The notes: a model not told the origin generated them from the letters alone. Numbered from the stretch's first letter, positions 32,141-42,398 are shown. The stretch: 64,000 bases of DNA from JBASEY01 sp049652745 (GCA_049652745.1 JBASEY010000026.1:179443-243442), one strand, 5' to 3'. Numbers and translations are program-made.

Positions 32141-33520
32141 ATGACCGATTTACTGAAAAACATTAACGCTGATTTTGCAGACGTGTTGGTGAAAACCAAT
32201 CCCGGCGCGCAAATGCGCACGCTGGCGGAGCGCATGACCGACAAAAAAATGGTGATGGACGGGAAACTGTTCCCTACGTTTCTAAAACCCTATTTCCTGG
32301 ATAAAAAAACGATACCGTTACTGCAAAAAGTCACTCGGAATCTGATCTCATCACTGAACAAAATTGGAGATTTATATTTTGAAAAAGGGTTGTTCAAAGA
32401 ACAAATCCGATTGGCCGGCCGGGTGGCCGACTTGGCATCGATCGATCCCGGATATCCCGGCCACCAGATTATCAACCGACTGGACGTGTTTTTTGTACCG
32501 GAAACCAATGAACTCAAACTGCTGGAATACAACTGCGGCGACCCCAGCGGTATGGGATGGCACGATCAAATGCTCGAAATGTTCCTGGATTTACCGGTTA
32601 TTCAGGAACTTCAGAAAAAGTATGACTTTCATGTTGACTGGCTGGTCAAATCCCATTTCAAGATATTTTTCAAAAAATACCACGAATGGTGCGCACGAAA
32701 AGGCATAAAACCCGAAAAGAAACCCAATGTCTCGTTCATGTGTAAACGGGATTCGACGATTCTTGGCGATTTTCTGGCGTTTGTCGAATATTATCGAGCG
32801 ATGGGGTACAGCACGGAATTCGGCGATCCGCGGGATTTCGTCTATGACGGCAAAATACTTACCCTGCGTGGTCAGCCGATACACCTGATTTATCGCGATG
32901 CGATCGACGACGTGATCCTGGACCCGTACTGGGATGATAGTCAGCAATTGGTTCAAGCGCTGCGGGATAACGCGGTCTGCTTCGTCAACCCGGTCAGCGC
33001 CGCATCAGGAGATTGGAAATCCATATTGGAAATTTTGACCGATAAACAATATGAACACTATTTTTCGCCGGAAGAACAAGAAACCCACAGAAAACATGTT
33101 CCGTGGACCCGGACATTGGTGGAAAAGAAGACCGATTATTATGGTGAACCGATAGACCTGCTCCCGTTCGTCAGAAAAAACAGAGACAAACTGGTGCTGA
33201 AACCCAATGACGGATACGGCGGTTTCGGTGTGATGGTCGGCAAATTCGCCGATGATGCCGCCTGGAACGCATTGATCGATAAAGCGTTCAAAGACAAAAT
33301 CATCTATACCGTTCAGGATTTCGTCACGATACCGAAAGAAGAGTTTCCGGTGGTCAAAAACGGCGTTTACAAGGGGTTTGCACCGAAAAATGTCAATTTG
33401 AACCTGTGGTCGCATGACGGGGAATTCGCCGGTTCGTTCGTCCGGGCCGCCGAAGGCAGCATCATCAATGTGCACCAGGGCGGCGGCATGATGCCGGTGT
33501 TCTTTGTGTCGCTGAAATAA
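32141..33520 (+). CDS. ATP-grasp-like protein of unknown substrate
   Basis: 459 residues, cytoplasmic. Motifs resembling a circularly permuted ATP-grasp: L-L-E-Y-N-C-G-D-P-S-G-M-G-W (about 125-140), a lysine/glycine loop L-V-L-K-P-N-D-G-Y-G-G-F-G-V (about 350-365) for ATP phosphate binding, and near the end N-L-N-L-W and N-V-H-Q-G-G-G. ATP-grasp enzymes ligate a carboxylate to an amine or thiol through an acyl-phosphate. The closest general type is the glutathionylspermidine synthase/peptide ligase group, but I cannot name the product. Good ribosome site (AAAGGAG). The DUF169 gene starts 14 bases after the stop, so the pair is probably one operon. Confidence 0.65.
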   Translation: MTDLLKNINADFADVLVKTNPGAQMRTLAERMTDKKMVMDGKLFPTFLKPYFLDKKTIPLLQKVTRNLISSLNKIGDLYFEKGLFKEQIRLAGRVADLASIDPGYPGHQIINRLDVFFVPETNELKLLEYNCGDPSGMGWHDQMLEMFLDLPVIQELQKKYDFHVDWLVKSHFKIFFKKYHEWCARKGIKPEKKPNVSFMCKRDSTILGDFLAFVEYYRAMGYSTEFGDPRDFVYDGKILTLRGQPIHLIYRDAIDDVILDPYWDDSQQLVQALRDNAVCFVNPVSAASGDWKSILEILTDKQYEHYFSPEEQETHRKHVPWTRTLVEKKTDYYGEPIDLLPFVRKNRDKLVLKPNDGYGGFGVMVGKFADDAAWNALIDKAFKDKIIYTVQDFVTIPKEEFPVVKNGVYKGFAPKNVNLNLWSHDGEFAGSFVRAAEGSIINVHQGGGMMPVFFVSLK

Positions 33521-33534
33521 TTGCCGGGGCAACC

Positions 33535-34248
33535 ATGCAGCCAGATCCAACAAAATTATTGAAAATGACAGGTATAACCACCTGTTTGACCGGCTTATAC
33601 GATACGCCCGATATCGCGCCGTTTGCGCCGTTTGCCGAACCTAAAGCCTGCTTTTTCGCCGCCTGGAAAGATTGGATGAACGGAAAAAGTGTACTTCTGC
33701 GGAAAGATAAATTCGACTGCCCGGGATCGGGGATGCACCTGTGCGGGGTTCACTCCCGGTCGCGGGATGAGATGCTGACGTTTCTGGTTGAAATCGAAGG
33801 TTTGAAGGCCGAAAGAGACCTGATGGCGGAATGGTTGCAGACCAATAAATCGTACCGGATGACTCACGACAATATCGTTATCGGCCCATTAAAACCCGAT
33901 CAATATAACTATCTGAAAACCGTCACGTTCTGGGTCAATCCCGATCAGTTGAGCCTTTTATCCATCGGCGCCCAATACCGTGCAAAACCCGGTGATCCGC
34001 CGCCTGTCTTGGCCCGGTTCGGATCGGGATGTATGCAGCAGGTCAATCTTTTCGACAACTTGGATGTACCTCAAGCGATGATCGGCGCAACCGATATCGC
34101 TATGCGTCAACATCTGCCTCCCGATATCTTGGCGTTCACGGTGACAAAACCGCTGTTCGAATTGCTGTGCAGCCTGGACGAAAAAAGTTTTCTCTATAAA
34201 CCATTCTGGAAAAATCTCCAGGCGTCACGGCAATCCGAAAAGCCGTAA
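33535..34248 (+). CDS. DUF169-family protein
   Basis: 237 residues, no signal peptide. Pattern of the DUF169 (ArCR) family: an early alpha/beta part with a cysteine segment (D-C-P-G-S-G-M-H-L-C-G), V-I-G-P-L-K-P at the centre, then V-T-F-W-V-N-P-D-Q-L and A-R-F-G-S-G-C-M-Q-Q-V. Function is not established. Conserved cysteines make metal or cluster binding possible. Its close coupling to the ATP-grasp-like gene is the best lead to a role. The reading frame begins with ATG at 33535 with a weak ribosome site (CCGGGGCAACC). Confidence 0.8.
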   Translation: MQPDPTKLLKMTGITTCLTGLYDTPDIAPFAPFAEPKACFFAAWKDWMNGKSVLLRKDKFDCPGSGMHLCGVHSRSRDEMLTFLVEIEGLKAERDLMAEWLQTNKSYRMTHDNIVIGPLKPDQYNYLKTVTFWVNPDQLSLLSIGAQYRAKPGDPPPVLARFGSGCMQQVNLFDNLDVPQAMIGATDIAMRQHLPPDILAFTVTKPLFELLCSLDEKSFLYKPFWKNLQASRQSEKP

Positions 34249-34331
34249 CCATAAGCGCAAAAATTGTAGTATTTGAACTCGACTTCAGTAGTCAGCGGAA
34301 GACTCCCCAAAATCTTCCTCATAGCGCTCAT

Positions 34332-34364
34332 TTAAAACAGGTTAACACTCGTTAAAAACAGGTT
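34332..34364. promoter_or_regulatory. Tandem direct repeat upstream of the C25 protease
   Basis: ttaaaacaggtt at 34332-34343 and ttaaaaacaggtt at 34352-34364, about two helical turns apart. Spacing fits a tandem activator site for the protease gene starting at 34463. No second copy of the motif was found. Confidence 0.3.
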
Positions 34365-34396
34365 GTACGGCACAAAAATTGCTTAAAATCTTATTA

Positions 34397-34431
34397 CACC
34401 GCTTGTGTCTGCGGGGCAGACGTATGCGGTG
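34397..34431 (+). promoter_or_regulatory. Hairpin in the leader of the C25 protease
   Basis: Outer stem caccgc/gcggtg (34397-34402, 34426-34431), a partly pairing 4x4 internal loop, then the inner stem gtctgc/gcagac (34407-34412, 34416-34421) with a ggg loop. It ends 31 bases before the ATG and 11 bases before the purine-rich ribosome site. It lacks a T-run, so it is not a terminator. Confidence 0.45.
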
Positions 34432-34462
34432 GATGACTTCGAAGCAGGGAGGAGATCGATCG

Positions 34463-37400
34463 ATGAAATACTCTAATGTTGTTTTGAGTATATGCCTGGT
34501 CCTGATGACGGTTCCAGGAATGGCACAAGTGACGCATACTGTTCGCTTCAGTGAACCTGAGTTGCTGGAATGGAATGTGGATGTGCCCGGCAAAGACATT
34601 ACGGATCCATTCACAAAAATTCAGATGCCTGATGCACCGTTGATGGCGCACCCCGGTGAACCTCAGGTACCGGTGCGGCCGGTTACGCTGCTGTTGCCAC
34701 AGCACGAAACCATTAAAAACGTTGTGGTCAACTATAATCAATGGCAAAAAATACCCGGCTCGTTCCTGCTGGCGCCCGGTCAGCGCAGTTATCCGTTGAG
34801 TCAGCCGGATCTGCAAGTTTATACCGAGCCGAATCCATTGATCTATAAAAGCTCCAAATGGTTTCCCAAAGAGAATTATTCGGAACCACGAATTTTTTGG
34901 AGTAAAGGATATCAACTGGTCATCATCAATCTCTATCCTGTGCGCTATCAGCCCAAAGAAGGCAGCCTTTATGTGGCTGATTATGCTACCGTCATACTGA
35001 ATACCGTGCCGGCGGATACACGTGCCGACCGCGTTCGCTGCAGAAATCTCGAATCGGATCGGGAATGGGTGGCCGGCAAGGTCGATAACCCCGAAATGGT
35101 GCTGCAATATCGAGCTGAACCGGTGGAATCGGGCAATCCACCGAGGCGGGATGATTATCGATATGTGATCATTTCGAACAACACATTGATAAATACGTCC
35201 GGCCCGAACAATTTCCAGGATTTGCTCGCCTTCAAAGCATCGCGTGGTATCAGCGGCAGAATCAAACCCATAGAAGAAATCTATTCGCAGTATATGGGCG
35301 CGGATAACCAGGAAAAAATCCGTAATTTTTGTAAATATGCCTATGAGAACTGGAATACGGAGTATATATTGCTCGGCGGCGACCACCAAATAGTCCCTTC
35401 ACGCGGATGCTATGCCACGGCTGAAGGATATGAAGACAATACGATACCGACGGATATGTATTTCGGCTGTTTGGACGGCAACTGGAACAGTAACGGCAAC
35501 AACCGTTACGGCGAGGTCAACGATGGCCCCGGCGGTACGGAACCGGATATTTTCGCCGAGCTTTTTGTCGGTAGAGCCTCAGTTGACACAGCGACTCAGC
35601 TTCAGAATTTTGTCAGAAAAACGATCGCATACGAAACGGATAATTATGAGGCGAGCTGGGCGAAAAATGCGTTGTTGCTGGGGGAATACCTGTGGCCGCA
35701 AACCTATGGCGGTGACTATATGGATGAGCTCTGGTACGGAACGGACAAGTGGGGATACACGACGCCGGGTTATCCACAAGATTGGACTATCGATCATTTG
35801 TATGAACGGGAGGGCTCCTGGGGCAGCAGCCAACTGGTGCCGAAATTCAATTCGAACAATTTTCACTGGGTCAATCACCTGGGTCACGCCAACGAAACCT
35901 ATGTGATGCATTTATACACGTCGAACATTCAAAGCTTGACAAACACCCGTCCGTTTTTGGTCTATTCGCAGGGGTGTTATGCCGGCGCGTTCGATACCAC
36001 CGACTGTATCGCTGAATATTTTTCGTGGAGCAACGGCGGAGCCTTCGCGGTACTGATGAACGGCCGCTACGGCTGGGGCGAAGCGGGCAGCACGGACGGC
36101 CCCGGTCAGTATTTTCATCGCCAGTTTCATGACGCGTTTTTTACCGAGGACATTCGTGAAGTCGGCCGGATGAACGCCGATTCAAAGGAGGATAACGCCT
36201 GGTGCATGAATTATAAGGCCAACCGATGGACCTGTTATGAAGTCAACCTGCTTGGATGCCCGCAGACACCGCTTTTCGGCCATGTCACGACACGAGGCCA
36301 AATCGCGTTCGATCAACCTGCCTATCCCAGTGACGGAACCCTTGTATGTATCGTTCAGGACGTCGATTTGAACCTGGATCCCAATATCGCCGATACGGTT
36401 TATGTCGCCTTGATCACCGATCGAAACGACTCCGAAACGCTGACACTGGTCGAAACCGGGCTGAACACATGCGTTTTCACCGGTTCCATTGCTATTCAAC
36501 CCGGCCAGCCGACTCCCGGCGACAATAAATTGAGCGTATGGGAAGGCGACGAAATAACCGGCACGTATGTCGATGCAAACGACGGTTTCGGCGGCGTCAA
36601 TATCCTGGTCACCACAACGGCCATGATCGATGATACCTATCCGATTATCAGCAATGTCAGAGTCACATTTGTCGATGATACGAGCGCAGTAGTTTCTTGG
36701 AATACAGACGAGCCTTGCGATAGCAGGGTGTGGTTTGGAAAAGTCGCCCCGGATCAGGAAGTCCTGATGGAAGGCCTGCGGAAAAATCATGCTGTAACAT
36801 TGACGGGGCTCGATTCCTGTACGGAATATACCTATTTCGTTCGCTCCGCAGATGGAGCTGAAAACCTGTCCGAAGACAACAACGGCGGCGCAAACTATTC
36901 GTTGACGACTATGGTTCGAATCTATGTGTTACAGGAGAATATGGATACCAATCCTAACTGGACGATTACCGGCGGGGATTGGGCGTTCGGGCAGCCGACA
37001 GGCAACCCGAGCGGCCCGGGAGCCGACCCGACATCGGGCTTCGACGGCCCCTATGTCTATGGCACCAATCTCAACGGAGCCTATGCCGGCGGTTCGACTC
37101 CGTATCACCTGGTGACTCCAGCTTTGGACTGCTCGATGGCGTTCGGCGTTCGCTTGAGTTTTTATCGATGGCTGGCAGTGGGCGGGTCCGATGACTCCCA
37201 CCAGGCTCATATAAGCGTTTCGAATAACGGCACGACCTGGCATACCATTTTCAGCAACCCAAGCTCCAAAGTGTATGATTACGCCTGGACGCGATACGAA
37301 TACGATATTTCCGAATATGCCGACGGACAGCCCACCGTGTACGTCCGGTGGACAATGGGACCGTCCGGCAGCGGATCGGTCGGCGGCTGGAACATCGACA

Positions 37401-39253
37401 ACGTGGAAGTGTCCTATGCGGCTCCATGCAACGCGCCGATCCTGCGGCATCATGACCACGATATCGATGACAGCGCCGGCAACAACGACGGCATGATCAA
37501 CCCGAAAGAAACGATCCTGATGGATGTCACTGTTTGGAATACCGGTATTTCAGGAACGAATTTCACGGCGTATTTATCATCGACCAATCCAAATGTCGAA
37601 GTCACTCAAGGTATAGCGGCTTTCCCGGATATTCCGGCCGGAGGCTACGGGCAGACGCTGACGCCGTTTGAGTTCGAAGTCGGTGAAGGCGCAGTCAACG
37701 GCGAAACTCTTGATTTTACCGTCACCTATCATTTCAACGGCGGTAATGGAACATTCACGTTTTATGAAACCGTTTCGGGCGCCGATATCCAATTCGGGTC
37801 GATGACGATCATGGATTCAGGTGATCATGATGGCATATTGGATCCCAGGGAAACCGCCACGCTGGTCGTCGACCTGGAAAACCTGGGACCGATGAGCCTG
37901 ACAGGCGTGACCGGAACGATATCGAGCAATCATCCTGACTATCTGATCATTTTGGACGGAGAATCCGTATTTGAAAATTTGGAAGGGTTGGGTTCAGGAG
38001 GAACGGTCGCGCCGCATTTCAAGGTTCGAGCCGCTCCGAATACGCCGGATCCGACCGTGGTGACGGTGACCTTGCAACTGCAGGCTGTCGAAGCGATCGC
38101 CACAGTGACGTTCGATATCGAAATTACGTCTTCCAACTTCATTCGACGGTATTTCTGGAATATGGACGCCGATCCGGGATGGACGGCGGAAGGCCAGTGG
38201 CAGTGGGGGGTTCCGCAGGGTAACAGCGGCGATCCCACAAGCGGTTATACCGGCGCCAACGTCTATGGTTACAACCTTGCCGGCGCCTATACGAACAACA
38301 TGCCTGAAACATACTTGACGACCACCGCCATCGATTGCACCGACCTGGAAAACGTCGAAGTGCGCTTCATGCGATGGCTGGGCATCGAATCCAGTTATTG
38401 GGATGAAGCTTCGTTCAGAGTGTCGAATGACGGCACGACCTGGACGACGATATGGGAGCATACCGGCAGCACCTTCACCGATCCAAACTGGCAAGCTATG
38501 ACATACGATATTTCCGCGGTCGCCGACGATCAACCGACGGTTTATCTGCGATGGGTCATGGGCACGACGGATTACAGCGTGGTGTACTGCGGCTGGAATA
38601 TCGACGATGTCGAAATATGGGCCGACAGCTATAGCGATCCCTGCATCAATAATGGCGACTGCAATTTCGATGGCGCGTTGTCCAGCACCGATGCGCAGAT
38701 CGCTTTCCAGATTGCGCTGGGCGTGTTTCAGCCGTCGTTTTATGAAGAGTGCGCGGCGGATTGCAACGGAGACGGTATCATCACGGTGGATGATGCACAG
38801 AGAATTTTTATGGCCGCCCTCGAGATAACCTCATGCGCCGATCCGTTGGATAACGTTAGACTCCTCGATCAACTGATCGTGCGGGCCGACTCAAGCGTCG
38901 TCGAGCTGGAAGCGACTGCAATCGATGCCGGCCGATTGGAAATCGCCGTGGTATTGAATGGAAACCAAAAGGAAACCGATGCGTTCTGGCTGGAATGCCT
39001 GGTTGACACGCGATTCACGTTGTCGGAGTGTCGGCCGGGAGACTTGAATCCGGATTGGCGGCAATTCGGTTGCCATCAGCCGGAACCGGGTCGAATTCGT
39101 CTAGGAGCGTTTAACGATGGGTACAGTGATCCGGTCATACCCGAAGGTTCAACCGGAGTCCTGGCCTATATCACTCTGGAAGGTCCGATCGATGCATTGC
39201 TTTCCGACCAAAGTCTGCCGATCGCGATTTTCCAGGTTGCAGATGATTTGTAG
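34463..39253 (+). CDS. Secreted gingipain-like (C25) protease with dockerin and cohesin-like C-terminus
   Basis: 1596 residues from the ATG at 34463 (GGGAGGAG upstream; the longer frame has no ribosome site). Signal peptide 1-22, then a propeptide typical of C25 (P-E-L-L-E-W-N-V, P-Q-V-P-V-R-P-V-T). The catalytic domain is at about 225-560 with H475 (N-H-L-G-H-A-N) and C505 (S-Q-G-C-Y-A-G-A). Ig-like modules follow, and two jelly-roll domains of the N-M-D-T-N-P-N-W-T type at about 820 and 1230. A dockerin is at about 1393-1457 with D-C-N-F-D-G and D-C-N-G-D-G calcium loops. The last 130 residues resemble part of the cohesin-like module of the protein at 2467 (G-D-L-N-P-D-W, Q-F-G-C, G-S-T-G-V-L-A-Y). 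Both halves of a docking pair in one chain is unusual. Likely exported and cell-surface or extracellular. Confidence 0.9.
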   Translation: MKYSNVVLSICLVLMTVPGMAQVTHTVRFSEPELLEWNVDVPGKDITDPFTKIQMPDAPLMAHPGEPQVPVRPVTLLLPQHETIKNVVVNYNQWQKIPGSFLLAPGQRSYPLSQPDLQVYTEPNPLIYKSSKWFPKENYSEPRIFWSKGYQLVIINLYPVRYQPKEGSLYVADYATVILNTVPADTRADRVRCRNLESDREWVAGKVDNPEMVLQYRAEPVESGNPPRRDDYRYVIISNNTLINTSGPNNFQDLLAFKASRGISGRIKPIEEIYSQYMGADNQEKIRNFCKYAYENWNTEYILLGGDHQIVPSRGCYATAEGYEDNTIPTDMYFGCLDGNWNSNGNNRYGEVNDGPGGTEPDIFAELFVGRASVDTATQLQNFVRKTIAYETDNYEASWAKNALLLGEYLWPQTYGGDYMDELWYGTDKWGYTTPGYPQDWTIDHLYEREGSWGSSQLVPKFNSNNFHWVNHLGHANETYVMHLYTSNIQSLTNTRPFLVYSQGCYAGAFDTTDCIAEYFSWSNGGAFAVLMNGRYGWGEAGSTDGPGQYFHRQFHDAFFTEDIREVGRMNADSKEDNAWCMNYKANRWTCYEVNLLGCPQTPLFGHVTTRGQIAFDQPAYPSDGTLVCIVQDVDLNLDPNIADTVYVALITDRNDSETLTLVETGLNTCVFTGSIAIQPGQPTPGDNKLSVWEGDEITGTYVDANDGFGGVNILVTTTAMIDDTYPIISNVRVTFVDDTSAVVSWNTDEPCDSRVWFGKVAPDQEVLMEGLRKNHAVTLTGLDSCTEYTYFVRSADGAENLSEDNNGGANYSLTTMVRIYVLQENMDTNPNWTITGGDWAFGQPTGNPSGPGADPTSGFDGPYVYGTNLNGAYAGGSTPYHLVTPALDCSMAFGVRLSFYRWLAVGGSDDSHQAHISVSNNGTTWHTIFSNPSSKVYDYAWTRYEYDISEYADGQPTVYVRWTMGPSGSGSVGGWNIDNVEVSYAAPCNAPILRHHDHDIDDSAGNNDGMINPKETILMDVTVWNTGISGTNFTAYLSSTNPNVEVTQGIAAFPDIPAGGYGQTLTPFEFEVGEGAVNGETLDFTVTYHFNGGNGTFTFYETVSGADIQFGSMTIMDSGDHDGILDPRETATLVVDLENLGPMSLTGVTGTISSNHPDYLIILDGESVFENLEGLGSGGTVAPHFKVRAAPNTPDPTVVTVTLQLQAVEAIATVTFDIEITSSNFIRRYFWNMDADPGWTAEGQWQWGVPQGNSGDPTSGYTGANVYGYNLAGAYTNNMPETYLTTTAIDCTDLENVEVRFMRWLGIESSYWDEASFRVSNDGTTWTTIWEHTGSTFTDPNWQAMTYDISAVADDQPTVYLRWVMGTTDYSVVYCGWNIDDVEIWADSYSDPCINNGDCNFDGALSSTDAQIAFQIALGVFQPSFYEECAADCNGDGIITVDDAQRIFMAALEITSCADPLDNVRLLDQLIVRADSSVVELEATAIDAGRLEIAVVLNGNQKETDAFWLECLVDTRFTLSECRPGDLNPDWRQFGCHQPEPGRIRLGAFNDGYSDPVIPEGSTGVLAYITLEGPIDALLSDQSLPIAIFQVADDL

Positions 39254-39446
39254 ATGACATTCGGAGTTCAATGCCTTAAAATCGGGCTTGGATGGTTCAA
39301 ATATGAGGATGTCGAAAGAGGAGGGTTTGATAGAAGCTTTTCGCCGACTGACCATAAGGCGTGAAAGCTGTGCGTTCAAAAATAACGGAACGCGTATTTA
39401 TCGGAAGATTCAGAAGATATTGTTTTATCTTTGAAAGGAGCATGCT

Positions 39447-42398
39447 TTGAAAACAAAATACCTATTGCGGACGATAATAATATGCGGAATGGCGCTGTCG
39501 GCGCCGACGATCGGCTATGCCGCCGATCCGGGCTTCTGGGGCGGCTCCCAGGCAGCGGCGTCGTTGAAAAATGTTCCGGACTCGATCATTGCACGCCTGG
39601 AGACAGGCGATGTCGCTGACTTTTTTATTGTTCTATCTGAGCAGGCCGACCTGTCAGGCGCAAAGCAATTCAGGCGCAAAGAAGACAAAGGAATGTATGT
39701 TTTCAAGCAATTGCGCGACGTCGCCGAACGGACGCAGCCACAGGTGATCGCTGAGCTGGGTCTGCAAAATGCGGATATCCAGCGGTTTCATATCCAAAAT
39801 ATGGTTTTGGTGCGAAACGGGTCGCCGGATATGCTTTTAGGAGCCGTCAACCATGCGATGGTCTCGACGATTCGGGAGAATCTGCCGTATGAGTTCGTCA
39901 ACGACCAGCCTATGGCCTATCCTGACAATGCTCCGGGTCGAGGACCGGAGTGGAACCTGTCGCATATCGGCATCACGGATGTCTGGGCGGAAGGTGTCAC
40001 GGGCGAAGGCATCGTCGTCGCCAATTTGGACACGGGCGTTCAGTGGAATCATCCGGCGTTGAAAACGAAATATCGCGGTTGGAACGGATCGACGGCGAAT
40101 CACGATTACAACTGGCATGACGTCAGTTCATCGCCCAGTTCTGTCCCGTATGATTCAGGAGATCACGGCACGCATACTATGGGTACCATGGTCGGTGACG
40201 ATGGCGCCGGCAACCAGGTCGGGGGCGCTCCCGGGGCGAAATGGATCGCCTGCGGTCCTTTGACCGACAGCGCTGGTTTCCATGAGTGTTTCCAATGGTT
40301 TTTAGCTCCCTATAAATTCGGCGAAAATCCGTCTCAAGGAGTGCCGGACAAGGCTCCACACGTCGTCAACAATTCGTGGGGCTGGCCGACGGGTGGAGGT
40401 GATTACCAATATGCTCCGGATATCGACGCATTGCAGGCGGCGGGAGTTTTCATGGAATTTTCCGCCGGCAATGAAGGTGATACGTGTAGGTCACTTCGCT
40501 CCCCCGGCGATTATCCGCAGGTGCTGACCACCGGCGCGAGCGATGTGCAGAACCGAATTGTCAGTCGAACCTGGGCAACGTGGGGTTCCAGCCGTGGACC
40601 GGCAAAAGCGGGTATCCCCGGAGCACCCAATTTTATCAAACCTGAAATTGTCGCACCCGGATATGATGTCCGTTCGAGTGTTCCCGGCAGCGGTTACGAA
40701 GGCGGCTGGGGCGGCACCTCGATGGCCGGGCCGCACACCTGCGCGGTGGTTGCGCTGATGTGGTCGGCGGCTCCCGGGCTGATCGGGGATATCGAAACCA
40801 CCAGACAGATCATTCTCGATAACGCTTATACTCAATCAGGCGGCGCCGGATATTGGAACCAGACCTGTGAAGGCATTAACGCCAATACCACGATTCCAAA
40901 CCATGTTTGGGGATGGGGTCTGCTGGATGCATACGCCTGTTTACAGGCTCTGGCCGGAGTCTATTTGGATAAACCCGTATATCAACCGAACGATACGATG
41001 AACATCACCGTTCGGAATGCAGATGCCACCGGAACGGTTGATGTACAAATCAAGAGCTCTGTCGAAACGTCTTGGGAATACCTGACGTTGACTCAAACCG
41101 GCAGCGGCGAATTTTCCGGTTCGTTCAATACGACATCCGGGCCGCCGGTTCATGGTGACGGAGCCGTTTCCGTGCAGCACGGCTCGACGATAACCGTGTG
41201 GTATCCGGACTTGGATTCAGATGCGACCGCCACGGTCGATGGCCTGCCGCCGATGATTTCGAATGTGACATCAAGCAATATCGGTTCGGTGTCATTTGTA
41301 GTTGGCTGGGAAACCGACGAGCCGGCTGACAGCGTGCTCTACTACGGAAATGTGATGCCGCCGTCTCAAATGATTGAAGAAGGCCACTTGTCGATGTCGC
41401 ATCGGATTCTGGTGACGGGTTTGAGCGGAGACACGGATTATTTCTTCAAAGTTCAAAGCGCCGATGCAGCAGGCAATATCGCCGTCGATGACAATGGCGG
41501 TATGTATTATTCGGTCCGAACGCTGGGTCTTTTGTGGGATCAACCGGTCAGTCCGTCGAATCCCGGCCGCGTAGCGAACCAGGAGTTTCCTGATTATGCT
41601 ACGCATACCGCTTTTGTAGCGGACGATTTTGTCAATCTTGATAAGTGGTACATTTCCCAGATTTTTGTGCCGGGCGAACTTTATAACGGTGGGACGTCGT
41701 TGATGAATGCGACGATGTTGCATTGGCGGATTTATGCCGACAATAACGGGCAGCCGGCCGGGGATCCGACAGGAGGCGGCAGCGCGCCGTTCTGGAGCCT
41801 GGATTTGTCTCCCGGTAATCCAATGGTTACCTTGATGGATGGCGACAGCGACACCAACCTGACGCTGGATACACCGATCGTTCTGCCGCCAGGTACGTGG
41901 TGGCTGATATTTTATCCAACCATGCATTTCGGCAATTACGGGCAACTGGGTCGATTGTCGTCGGATACGTCAAATCTGTCTATTGCCAAGTTTATCAATC
42001 CCGGTAACGGATTCGGCCATGGGACATCCTGGCAGAATTGGTCGGTAATGGGGCCGAGCCAGCATGATGTCGCGTTCAGACTTAGCGGCACGATTGAAAA
42101 CATGGCTACGCCGACACCGGCATCCACACCGACGCCGACATCGACTCCGACTTCGACGCCGCCAAGTCCGCCGCCGCCGACACCGGATTGTATCAATAAC
42201 GGAGACGTGAATTTCGACCACAGTTTGACCTCAGCGGATGCTCAATTGGCATTCCAAATCGCACTGGGGTCTTACTATCCGTCTTATCTGGAACGATGTG
42301 CGGCGGATTGTAACGGAGACGATTCTGTAACATCCGCCGATGCCCAACAAATTTTTATGGCTGCGCTGGGAGTAAATTCCTGTGTGGACCCGGTGTAG
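39447..42398 (+). CDS. Secreted subtilisin-like (S8) protease with dockerin, copy 1
   Basis: 983 residues. The start is a TTG at 39447, seven bases after AAAGGAG; no in-frame ATG exists nearby that keeps the signal peptide. Signal peptide 1-26. Propeptide-like region about 30-165 with L-S-E-Q-A-D-L-S-G-A-K-Q-F. Catalytic triad D195, H240, S425 (G-T-S-M-A-G-P-H); the oxyanion asparagine N342 lies in S-A-G-N-E-G. After about 520 come a beta-sandwich, a fibronectin-like module (V-G-W-E-T-D-E-P-A) and a further domain, then a P/T/S linker and a C-terminal dockerin (about 912-980) with two D-x-N-x-D loops. One of three adjacent paralogues. Probably secreted and held by a cohesin partner. Confidence 0.93.
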   Translation: MKTKYLLRTIIICGMALSAPTIGYAADPGFWGGSQAAASLKNVPDSIIARLETGDVADFFIVLSEQADLSGAKQFRRKEDKGMYVFKQLRDVAERTQPQVIAELGLQNADIQRFHIQNMVLVRNGSPDMLLGAVNHAMVSTIRENLPYEFVNDQPMAYPDNAPGRGPEWNLSHIGITDVWAEGVTGEGIVVANLDTGVQWNHPALKTKYRGWNGSTANHDYNWHDVSSSPSSVPYDSGDHGTHTMGTMVGDDGAGNQVGGAPGAKWIACGPLTDSAGFHECFQWFLAPYKFGENPSQGVPDKAPHVVNNSWGWPTGGGDYQYAPDIDALQAAGVFMEFSAGNEGDTCRSLRSPGDYPQVLTTGASDVQNRIVSRTWATWGSSRGPAKAGIPGAPNFIKPEIVAPGYDVRSSVPGSGYEGGWGGTSMAGPHTCAVVALMWSAAPGLIGDIETTRQIILDNAYTQSGGAGYWNQTCEGINANTTIPNHVWGWGLLDAYACLQALAGVYLDKPVYQPNDTMNITVRNADATGTVDVQIKSSVETSWEYLTLTQTGSGEFSGSFNTTSGPPVHGDGAVSVQHGSTITVWYPDLDSDATATVDGLPPMISNVTSSNIGSVSFVVGWETDEPADSVLYYGNVMPPSQMIEEGHLSMSHRILVTGLSGDTDYFFKVQSADAAGNIAVDDNGGMYYSVRTLGLLWDQPVSPSNPGRVANQEFPDYATHTAFVADDFVNLDKWYISQIFVPGELYNGGTSLMNATMLHWRIYADNNGQPAGDPTGGGSAPFWSLDLSPGNPMVTLMDGDSDTNLTLDTPIVLPPGTWWLIFYPTMHFGNYGQLGRLSSDTSNLSIAKFINPGNGFGHGTSWQNWSVMGPSQHDVAFRLSGTIENMATPTPASTPTPTSTPTSTPPSPPPPTPDCINNGDVNFDHSLTSADAQLAFQIALGSYYPSYLERCAADCNGDDSVTSADAQQIFMAALGVNSCVDPV

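Noticed and set aside
34394..35389. 331-codon frame antisense to the C25 protease
   Set aside because: Composition is rich in I, R and H with no domain. The plus strand encodes the signal peptide and propeptide of a recognisable protease.
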